A DNA stretch of 31,805 nt from an uncultured Lachnospiraceae bacterium. Its GTDB lineage: Bacteria > Bacillota > Clostridia > Lachnospirales > Lachnospiraceae. Position 1 is the first letter of the stretch. Each line of letters starts with the position of its first letter. Where the stretch lies: NCBI GenBank assembly GCA_934432885.1, contig CAKRYY010000032.1, positions 1-31,805 on the forward strand. Reading direction: 5' to 3'. Shown piece after piece: positions 26,098 through 31,805 of the stretch. The notes below the pieces were generated by a model that saw nothing but the letters and a program-made list of their open reading frames with translations, was not told the DNA's origin and did not search any database. The position numbers were made by a program, and so were the translations under genes.

Positions 26098-26138
26098 TTT
26101 TTTATTTCATAGGGAGAAATTTCCTATGAAATAAAAAA
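26098..26138. repeat. Perfect 16-bp inverted repeat next to repeat copy 1
   Basis: TTTTTTATTTCATAGG pairs perfectly with CCTATGAAATAAAAAA around a 9-base loop. T-runs at both outer ends make it a plausible terminator in either direction. It partly overlaps the first 57-bp direct repeat, and the second copy lacks it. Confidence 0.7.
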
Positions 26139-26187
26139 GTCCCATAAACGCTTGGTTTATAGGGCTTTTCATGTCTTTATTATCTTA
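26131..26187. repeat. 57-bp direct repeat, copy 1
   Basis: Matches 27024-27080 with a single difference (G at 26164, A at 27057). It contains an internal hairpin, AAAAGTCC...ATAAAC / GTTTAT...GGGCTTTT around GCTTG, flanked by A and T runs, so it can act as a terminator; it is well placed to end the toxin-antitoxin transcript. Confidence 0.85.
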
Positions 26188-26269
26188 ATTTCTTTCTCCT
26201 CTTTACTCATGTAATATGGGCGTATCCATCTCCCTTTTCCAAAAGCATTCTACATGATATACTCTATTT

Positions 26270-26569
26270 TCATCTAAATACCTGCATAATATCCTGATAC
26301 CGGTTTACTACTCGATAAATCTCCACATACCCTTTTCCAATCTTATATAGCACAACATAATTACCACAAATCGTATATTTATAATCCGTCCGAAAGCTGA
26401 CTCTTTTAGAAAGGTCAGCTCCCATATACGGAAATTGCCGCATATTCTCAAATTGAGTGTATATCTCCTGAATGGTTTTTACTGCCATTTCTTCATTGTC
26501 TTCAGCAATATACTCTTTAATATTCTTTAAGTCCTCTGCAACTAAAGGGTTAATTCTCAATTTCATCAT
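26270..26569 (-). CDS. RelE/ParE-family toxin
   Basis: Type II toxin of 99 residues (98 if the second ATG is used). The ParE/RelE fold is recognisable from LRINPLVAEDLKNIKEYIAE, the middle helix IQEIYTQFENMRQFPYMGADL and the strand-rich end YTICGNYVVLYKIGKGYVEI then YRVVNR. RelE members cut mRNA on the ribosome and ParE members poison gyrase; sequence alone does not settle which, though YxxxY and R residues near the end favour a RelE-like RNase. It starts three bases after the antitoxin stop, the normal antitoxin-first order. Confidence 0.9.
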   Translation of the reverse strand: MMKLRINPLVAEDLKNIKEYIAEDNEEMAVKTIQEIYTQFENMRQFPYMGADLSKRVSFRTDYKYTICGNYVVLYKIGKGYVEIYRVVNRYQDIMQVFR

Positions 26570-26572
26570 AGG

Positions 26573-26821
26573 CTATACTCCAACAGATGCTTTCAGTTCA
26601 TCCAGACTCATCCAAGCACCTTCATCCTTAACTGCCTCCTCCGCTTCCTGCAATTTCATAAGCAGCTTCTTCTCTGCCTTTTCACGTTCATAATCTGCAA
26701 TATCCATAACCACAAACTTGCCTCTTCCGTTTTTGGTTAAAAATACCGGTTCTCCCACTTGGCAATTTTTTAATACTTCATTATAATTTCTTAAATCTGA
26801 TACAGGTAATATATTAGGCAT
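26573..26821 (-). CDS. Phd/YefM-family antitoxin
   Basis: Antitoxin of 82 residues. The N-terminal Phd/YefM DNA-binding part reads ILPVSDLRNYNEVLKNCQVG and EPVFLTKNGRGKFVVMDIAD, very typical. The C-terminal half (DYEREKAEKKLLMKLQEAEE and on to ELKASVGV) is the flexible toxin-binding region. AAGGGAG precedes the ATG. The promoter upstream is overlapped by nested palindromes, consistent with autorepression by the toxin-antitoxin complex. Confidence 0.93.
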   Translation of the reverse strand: MPNILPVSDLRNYNEVLKNCQVGEPVFLTKNGRGKFVVMDIADYEREKAEKKLLMKLQEAEEAVKDEGAWMSLDELKASVGV

Positions 26822-26868
26822 AAAATCAACTCCCTTTCTTTGATATAGTTTCTTTATCTTACATAGAT

Positions 26869-26910
26869 ATTATACGAAAGGAAGTTGTAAAATTCAACTT
26901 AAAATTTTAC
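26869..26910 (-). promoter_or_regulatory. Promoter and nested palindromic operator of the toxin-antitoxin pair
   Basis: On the minus strand TTGAAT (26892-26897), 17 bases, then perfect TATAAT (26869-26874). Two inverted repeats overlap the -35 box: AAGTTG/CAACTT (26882-26900) and GTAAAATT/AATTTTAC (26887-26910). This is the expected arrangement for autorepression. Confidence 0.65.
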
Positions 26911-27023
26911 AGCATCTTTCAAAATAATATATTCTACATTTGTGATAATACACTTCTATCTTTATTCACATTGATTTCATTCAATAAGATTACATTCTGA
27001 CATTTCTTTTGTCACTTCAATAC

Positions 27024-27080
27024 ATAAAAAAGTCCCATAAACGCTTGGTTTATAGGACTTTTCATGTCTTTATTATCTTA
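27024..27080. repeat. 57-bp direct repeat, copy 2
   Basis: Second copy of the repeat at 26131-26187, offset by 893 bases. Its hairpin is slightly better than that of copy 1 (AAAAGTCC pairs fully with GGACTTTT). On the minus strand it is followed by TTTTTT and is the first terminator-like structure downstream of the ARH-DarT-helicase operon. Confidence 0.85.
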
Positions 27081-27315
27081 TAGGTTTTAAATTAGCAAAT
27101 ACCCTGAGCTGTCATAGCAGCTTCTAAGGTGTCCGCAGATTTACTGGTATTTTGAGGTCGGTTGTATATCACATGTATAGAGTGATTGTCGAACAATTTC
27201 GATTAACATGGGAAATATTTATTCTACAGGTTTAATAATCACTCTTCTATTGTATATAAACCAGTTTGTTCTTAGACCGATTATATGTTTTTAAAATGCT
27301 GCCATGTCAATATAA
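27081..27315. other. Gap between the repeat and the ARH gene
   Basis: No supported gene. A minus-strand stretch ending at about 27094 reads NTSKSADTLEAAMTAQGIC before a stop, which could be a gene tail, but it has no start and no family that I recognise. Confidence 0.45.
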
Positions 27316-28902
27316 TCATTTCATCAATAACTTATACGCCATCTCCATTTGTTTCTTAGTTATTCTATATTTTTTCCACTTCTCTTTATAATAATCAATA
27401 AATTCTTTAGATAAAGATTCTCTTTGTTCTATTAATTTCATCAGTGATGTTACTATTTCAACAAAATCACAAGTAGAACGTACATTATTGAATATAGTTC
27501 CTAATTCTATAATCACTGCCTTGTTTATCCTTAAGTCAAATGAAGGTTCTGATATTTGATCAGCACTTTTTTGTCGGTCCTCTTGGCTATTGCGTCCTAC
27601 TTTTGTTGCAAAAATCGTTTGTCCATATCCAGTTCTACACACAAAAGTTACAGCATACATATTTCTCGAAAATGTCTTTTCATTTCGAATTTCTATTAAT
27701 TCTAATTTGCCAAACGGTAATACCTCAATCATTTCGCCAATAGTCAATTTACTTACTTGCTCACAACTAAAAAGACGATATTGCTGTTTCTCGTCAAAAA
27801 TTTCTTTTCCTTCTAACAACCAAACAATAAGTTGCTCAAAAACTTTATAGTCTTGTACTCCTCGAAGTTCAATAGGAATCCAACTATCCCCATGCAAAGC
27901 ACCAAATAATGCTCCTACCATAGATCCCAACGTGTCTGTATCTGTATTTTTTAAATTTATCGTTTCCATTAAACCTTTATATGGATCTGCCGCATATTTG
28001 GAAAACAAATATATCGCAATAACTGCCGAAACGTTTCCGGCCCCATTTACCTTTTTATCAAAACAGCATAATTTCTCCAAAATTCCATTCCCAATATCCA
28101 GCACTCCTTGTACTATACCCTCTCTTGCAATTTTGAGATACTCAACTGTTTCATTTACACAATCTTTCCATAAAATGTCATAGTCTATGCTTAGATACCT
28201 CTGTGCCTCTTCTTTCCATGCCTCTATATTATTAACTTTTGGTAAATTTCCCCAAACCTCCTTTTTATTTATTAATTCTTCAATTAGTTCTCCATACTCT
28301 AATGTAGTTTCTAAAGAAAATATATACGCTAAACTATATGCATATAGCATAGCACCAACTAAAGCCCGGGGATGTCCGTGAGTATACATTCCATTAAGCA
28401 AAACCTGCTTCATGATATATTCAATATCTTCTTCATTTTTTATGACATGCGGCATAATCCTCATTACAACACCATTACCACCAGCCATGTAATAAGATCG
28501 TATTAATTTCTCATCATTCCTCTCATCCCATGGTGAAATACCTTTCGCCCATACTTTTGCCGCACGTTTTGTAGCACCTCCACCTCCTCTTTGATACTCC
28601 AACCATGCTGGCAATTCAACTTGTCTAAAATAAGTCCCCCACTGATTTCCTCTTAAAAGACTTCTAAGAGTGGCAATCAGTAATTGGGTGTCATCACTAT
28701 ACTCTCCTGCACATATCCTCTCTTCATATGGCCAATACCTACCTCCGCATTTTCTACTCCACTCAACAAATGCGTTTAATTCATTGTAATGTTTATTCAA
28801 ATTATTGCTATTTTGTTCATTAGGCCAACCAAGCGCATCACCTATAGCTGCTGCCAGCATTGCCCCCTTATATTTTTCAGAAAATATTCTTTTCATATTC
28901 AT
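27316..28902 (-). CDS. ADP-ribosylglycohydrolase (ARH/DraG fold) with C-terminal extension
   Basis: Predicted to remove ADP-ribose from a modified target. It has 528 residues, against roughly 280-360 for a typical ARH protein. The catalytic domain (~8-370) has YKGAMLAAAIGDALGWP (11-27), the metal-binding SDDT (69-72), GGNGVVMRIMPHV (141-153), THGHPRALVGA (174-184) and the second metal motif TDTDTLGSMVGALFGALHG (320-338). All metal-binding acidic motifs are intact. Residues ~375-528 form an extra domain with beta-rich sequence (LELIEIRNEKTFSRNMYAVT, then CRTGYGQTIFATKVG) and a helical end; I recognise no family. The ATG overlaps the DarT-like stop by four bases. By context it should be the antidote to that enzyme. 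Confidence 0.9.
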   Translation of the reverse strand: MNMKRIFSEKYKGAMLAAAIGDALGWPNEQNSNNLNKHYNELNAFVEWSRKCGGRYWPYEERICAGEYSDDTQLLIATLRSLLRGNQWGTYFRQVELPAWLEYQRGGGGATKRAAKVWAKGISPWDERNDEKLIRSYYMAGGNGVVMRIMPHVIKNEEDIEYIMKQVLLNGMYTHGHPRALVGAMLYAYSLAYIFSLETTLEYGELIEELINKKEVWGNLPKVNNIEAWKEEAQRYLSIDYDILWKDCVNETVEYLKIAREGIVQGVLDIGNGILEKLCCFDKKVNGAGNVSAVIAIYLFSKYAADPYKGLMETINLKNTDTDTLGSMVGALFGALHGDSWIPIELRGVQDYKVFEQLIVWLLEGKEIFDEKQQYRLFSCEQVSKLTIGEMIEVLPFGKLELIEIRNEKTFSRNMYAVTFVCRTGYGQTIFATKVGRNSQEDRQKSADQISEPSFDLRINKAVIIELGTIFNNVRSTCDFVEIVTSLMKLIEQRESLSKEFIDYYKEKWKKYRITKKQMEMAYKLLMK

Positions 28903-29564
28903 ATCTCCTCATAACGTTTTTCAGAAGGTACCATTCCTCGATGAATTTTTTCGCTCATTACTCGCTCAAATAATTCTGGAGCTACATAGACATCAATATT
29001 TGGAATTTCTAATGTTTTCCATTCCGCAATTTTTTGCTTCGCTATACTTTCATCCTTAAAAGCAACTCCTGTAATAAACTTTCTCGGAATATTAGAATAA
29101 ACTAGCACTTCTGCCTGATCATTCGTCGGTATATTACTGAACATATTTTCATTTCGTGAAAATCCATCTACATTATGGGCAAATATTCCTAAAAAACCTT
29201 CATATCCTTTTTTTATATATGCACCATACCTTTTTGCAGCATTAACAGGGCAAAACTGAGTTGTTTCCAATGTGGCAACTATAGGATCAATAAAAATAAT
29301 CGCCCAATCCGGAAAAATATGATTATTATCTTTAACTCTCTTATAATACCAATAATTAGGATACTGAATCGAGCAATTCACATAATCTGTTTTTCCATCA
29401 TACCTATCTGTATCATTTTGAACCAATATGTCCTCATCAATAAAATCAACAGCCTTTATCCCTTCCTCTGAACTTAAAATGTGTAGCAATTTATTCGTAT
29501 GTACGAAATGGCATAACCTGGTTATATTTCGTTTTTTTATCTCGCTTTGGATTTCAATGATCAT
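28899..29564 (-). CDS. DarT-like DNA ADP-ribosyltransferase toxin (DUF4433)
   Basis: Predicted to transfer ADP-ribose from NAD+ to a base in DNA; known DarT enzymes modify thymidine (DarT2) or guanosine (DarT1) in single-stranded DNA and block replication. It has 221 residues, normal for the family. Motifs are ITRLCHFVHTNKLLHIL (14-30), NDTDRYDGKTDYVNCSIQYP (50-69), WAIIFIDP (87-94), CPVNAA (105-110) and the catalytic segment PTNDQAEVLV (146-155), in which Glu152 is the expected catalytic residue. It overlaps both neighbours by four bases. No macrodomain DarG or NADAR gene is adjacent; an ARH hydrolase takes that place. Which base it modifies cannot be read here. Confidence 0.85.
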   Translation of the reverse strand: MIIEIQSEIKKRNITRLCHFVHTNKLLHILSSEEGIKAVDFIDEDILVQNDTDRYDGKTDYVNCSIQYPNYWYYKRVKDNNHIFPDWAIIFIDPIVATLETTQFCPVNAAKRYGAYIKKGYEGFLGIFAHNVDGFSRNENMFSNIPTNDQAEVLVYSNIPRKFITGVAFKDESIAKQKIAEWKTLEIPNIDVYVAPELFERVMSEKIHRGMVPSEKRYEEI

Positions 29565-30994
29565 TTTATTTCCCTTTCAATATAAAGATTATCTACGTTA
29601 TCTGGTAATAATTCTGTCTTTTCTCCACTATATGATATAATTAATCCACTTTTAGCTCTAGTAACCGCAACATAAATTAATTTAATGTCTTCCTTCAGTG
29701 CTTCATCACGACTTTCTAATGCCTTGACTTTATCTTCTCCTGGGAGATATTCTTGTGAACAAAACGGTAACATAACTAATTCAAATTCTAATCCTTTTGC
29801 CGAGTGATAGGTTCCTATTGATATCCTGGCATTTATTATCATTGTTCCCATTTTGTTTTTTAAAATCTGTGGTTTTATGCCTTTCTCCCTTACTTTCTCC
29901 TCAACTATATTGACTAACTCTCGGTTTCTCACAAGTATTGCAACACTCTGTCTTGCAGAAGCACTTATGGCATTCTCTACAACCCATTTCAATTCATTCT
30001 CTTCATTTTCAAACTTAACCAGTGCCGGAAGTGGCGATGATGCTGTCGGCATAATTGGTTCAACTAAATCGGAAATACTTTCAAAATATTTTGATTTTGA
30101 AACAGCAATAGCAAATCGTGCTATTTCTCTGCTATTTCTATAATTCCTGTCAAATCTCCATATCTTTCTTTTCTCAATATTTAAGCCAGCATCTCTCCAT
30201 GATAATCTCGAACCATAAATCTGTTGTGCGACGTCTCCAAAAAAAGTTAGCGATCCATCTTGAGGGATTGCATTCACTAATGATTTAAGCATAATCGGAG
30301 ATAAATCTTGCCCTTCATCTATCACTATATGCTTGTACATTCTCTCATTTTGATCTGATAACAACTCACTATAAACTGTTTGAGCAATATCCTCCCAATC
30401 ATACCAATATCCCTCTTCTTTTCTAATTTTTTTGTATTCTTCATAAACAGCATAAAAATACTTTCTATTTTCTCGCTTAATCCTAGTATCAGACCGTCCA
30501 ATTCTTTCCATTGCCTCATACTCCGATAAAGTCGTTATACCCATTTTCTCAATCCAACTAATTTCTTCTAAAAATACAGTATCATCTCTCTTGTATGTAT
30601 TATTCGCTGGATTTTGTGACCGCAAATTTTCCAATGCTTGCCTAATTAAAAGTAATTTTTTTGTATCACCATCTTCTATTCCCGACACAATACCATTCCA
30701 ACGTGGCATCTTTCCTCTACTTGCCAAATACCCCCTCGCGAACTTATGATAATTTCTCACATGAATATTTGGTGGGAGTTCACTTCCAACAATTGCTTCT
30801 AAGTATTTAACTAATGTTGTATTAAATGTGATTAAAAGTATATTATCTTTAGGACTATAATTTGCCAACCCTATTGCTCTGTAAATTGCCAATGTGGTTT
30901 TTCCGCTTCCAGCGGTTCCTAAAACAACATTATGCCCTATTGGCTTTAAATCTAAAACTTCTAATTGTATTCCTTTTGGTTTTGGTAATGCCAT
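29561..30994 (-). CDS. UvrD/Rep-like superfamily 1 helicase
   Basis: ATP-dependent DNA helicase of 477 residues, shorter than housekeeping UvrD/PcrA (~700). Motifs run in order: Walker A GTAGSGKTT (26-34), LLITFNTTLVKYL (Ia), DEGQDLSP (226-233, motif II), GDVAQQIYG (253-261, III), FDRNYRNSREIA (281-292, IV), GTYHSAKGLEFELV (394-407, V) and YVAVTRAKSGL (441-451, VI). All catalytic motifs are intact. The ATG at 30994 is chosen for GGAGGG five bases upstream; an in-frame TTG 24 bases earlier is less likely. It is the first gene of the three-gene unit and its stop overlaps the DarT-like start (ATGA). There is no nuclease domain. Confidence 0.92.
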   Translation of the reverse strand: MALPKPKGIQLEVLDLKPIGHNVVLGTAGSGKTTLAIYRAIGLANYSPKDNILLITFNTTLVKYLEAIVGSELPPNIHVRNYHKFARGYLASRGKMPRWNGIVSGIEDGDTKKLLLIRQALENLRSQNPANNTYKRDDTVFLEEISWIEKMGITTLSEYEAMERIGRSDTRIKRENRKYFYAVYEEYKKIRKEEGYWYDWEDIAQTVYSELLSDQNERMYKHIVIDEGQDLSPIMLKSLVNAIPQDGSLTFFGDVAQQIYGSRLSWRDAGLNIEKRKIWRFDRNYRNSREIARFAIAVSKSKYFESISDLVEPIMPTASSPLPALVKFENEENELKWVVENAISASARQSVAILVRNRELVNIVEEKVREKGIKPQILKNKMGTMIINARISIGTYHSAKGLEFELVMLPFCSQEYLPGEDKVKALESRDEALKEDIKLIYVAVTRAKSGLIISYSGEKTELLPDNVDNLYIEREIK

Positions 30995-31053
30995 TTTATC
31001 CCTCCATTTGTAACACAATAATACTCTATTTTACTATTTCTTCTCACCCATAA

Positions 31054-31083
31054 ATTGTATATCAATCCAAGATATCTTGTAAA
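31054..31083 (-). promoter_or_regulatory. Promoter with palindrome for the helicase-DarT-ARH operon
   Basis: On the minus strand TTTACA (31078-31083), 18 bases, then TACAAT (31054-31059), about 60 bases before the helicase start. A perfect 12-bp palindrome, CAAGATATCTTG (31068-31079), fills the upstream part of the spacer and overlaps the -35 box, a position suited to a repressor. Confidence 0.5.
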
Positions 31084-31102
31084 TAATAGGATCTCTTTTC
31101 AT

Positions 31103-31270
31103 TTATAAAACTTCAATAATTCCTGAATACGTGAAGTTGGTCTGATTTTTTTGCCATCCATTGTTTTTGTACGGCAATAGATATCTCATCACAAGATTTT
31201 GCACACATTTTTCAACTTCACTATTGTTGTCTGGCTCTACTCCATTTGTTTTTGCGATAAAAGAGTGCAC
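31103..31270 (-). pseudogene. Possible gene tail between the transposase and the helicase operon
   Basis: A 55-codon frame begins at GTG (VHSFIAKTNGVEPDNNSEVE), is blocked upstream by TAG, and ends SGIIEVL with TAA. Composition looks protein-like (for example EVEKCVQNLVMRYLLPYKNN), but I recognise no family and see no ribosome site. It lies directly against the transposase 3' end and so may be the tail of a gene cut by the insertion. It precedes the predicted operon promoter, so it is not needed for the cassette. Confidence 0.3.
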
Positions 31271-31300
31271 AAAATAAAGCTATGAACTTTATAGTAATTA

Positions 31301-31805
31301 CTATGCTGTAGAATATGTGAAGGAACCATATACATACTGAAAAACATCTCGCCAGACGTTACTTTTGCCTAGACCAATCACCATCTGTCTTGCATGTCTG
31401 GTTACATGGCAGGCCATATTAATCAGATTGTTTATCACTGTTCTGCGGCGACACCACTTTACATTTTCCTTGTGTCTTGGATTGCGTCGCCCCAAGGTTT
31501 CCTGACCGATCATTCTGAGTAAGTTGAAAGCTAAAATTGCAAGTTCTAAAACAAGTTCATTTGTATCAAATTTACCTGAAGGCAGTCTTTCCAGATTCAC
31601 GTCAGTCTTAAGCTCACTGTGGTACTGCTCGCATTCACCATGCGCATGATAATTGTTTATGATATCCTGGTCATTCCAGTCAAGATTTGTCCAAAAGGTA
31701 TTGACCTCGATATCAGGTTCCATGAGGAATTGACCATATTTGTTTGTAATGCGCTCAATGATTTCATATACGATGCGAATAGAGACTTCTTTCTCGGTAC
31801 CATCC
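31301..31805 (-). mobile_element. IS1380-type transposase, C-terminal part
   Basis: The reading frame is open from the right edge to a TAG at 31301-31303, giving 167 residues of the C-terminal part; the rest lies outside. The segment WNDQDIINNYHAHGECEQYH, then SELKTDVNLERLPSGKF and NELVLELAILAFNLLRMIG, is typical of the IS1380 family DDE transposases, where the conserved glutamate follows a Y.R/H.G..E motif. An internal ATG at 31723 is not the true start. The left terminal inverted repeat should lie between about 31240 and 31300, but I could not define it without the other end. Confidence 0.85.

Noticed and set aside
26059..26103. Small GC hairpin with T-run (CTCC/GGAG then TTTTTT) as a plus-strand terminator
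   Set aside because: The stem is short and has two G-T pairs, and there is no plus-strand gene upstream to be terminated.
25997..27080. CRISPR array
   Set aside because: Only two long repeats enclosing genes and one pair of 10-base repeats are present; there is no series of regularly spaced repeats and no cas gene.
27083..27170. Minus-strand tail reading NTSKSADTLEAAMTAQGIC
   Set aside because: It has a stop codon but no start, no ribosome site and no recognised family; too short to call a gene.
28899..29564. Classical DarTG pair
   Set aside because: The partner gene has ARH metal motifs (SDDT, TDTDT) and no macrodomain pattern, so it is not DarG.

Overview
The window reads as a chromosomal segment of a low-to-medium GC Firmicute. 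Protein style, strong AGGAGG ribosome sites and conserved gene pairs point to the Clostridia, most likely a Lachnospiraceae gut anaerobe; the species cannot be fixed from sequence alone. Nearly all genes lie on the minus strand. The block from about 1.5 to 24.4 kb looks like ordinary chromosome. Both ends, 1-1.5 kb and 24.7-31.8 kb, are visibly AT-richer and carry broken genes, repeats, a toxin-antitoxin pair, a transposase and defence-type genes.

Layout. At 1-0.95 kb is the 5' part of a type I restriction-modification methylase (hsdM). At 1.2-1.55 kb two gene fragments, an ABC ATPase and an AraC regulator, are fused head to head. At 1.5-7.6 kb is a competence operon transcribed leftward: comEA (with a lipoprotein signal), a response regulator, a sensor kinase, a GerMN lipoprotein and comEC. 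At 7.7-9.4 kb are a YdcZ-type transporter and an orphan extracellular binding protein. At 9.4-17.6 kb is arginine biosynthesis: argC, a MurJ/SpoVB-type flippase, a GNAT acetyltransferase, argJ, argB and argD leftward, and argG rightward. The argC-argG gap holds two good sigma-A promoters and candidate ARG boxes. At 17.7-24.4 kb are DUF1294, DegV, a DUF5721-like protein, class II fructose-bisphosphate aldolase, a diguanylate cyclase overlapping a NUDIX hydrolase, and a chemoreceptor.

The accessory right arm starts with a decayed LytTR/DUF3021 regulatory pair. The LytTR gene is frameshifted, and the DUF3021 3' end is fused by deletion to the back half of a CPBP membrane protease. Next comes a Phd/RelE-type toxin-antitoxin pair bracketed by two 57-bp near-identical direct repeats 893 bp apart. 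From 27.3 to 31.0 kb lies the most interesting feature. It is a compact three-gene operon with two 4-bp ATGA overlaps: a UvrD-like SF1 helicase, a DarT-like DNA ADP-ribosyltransferase and an ADP-ribosylglycohydrolase (ARH/DraG fold) with an extra C-terminal domain. It has its own predicted promoter with a 12-bp palindrome and ends near the second repeat. An IS1380-type transposase runs off the right edge.

The three-gene cassette looks like a toxin-antitoxin or antiphage module in which an ARH hydrolase takes the place held by the DarG macrodomain (or NADAR) protein in known DarT systems. The family calls come from motifs read by eye; the functional model is inference.
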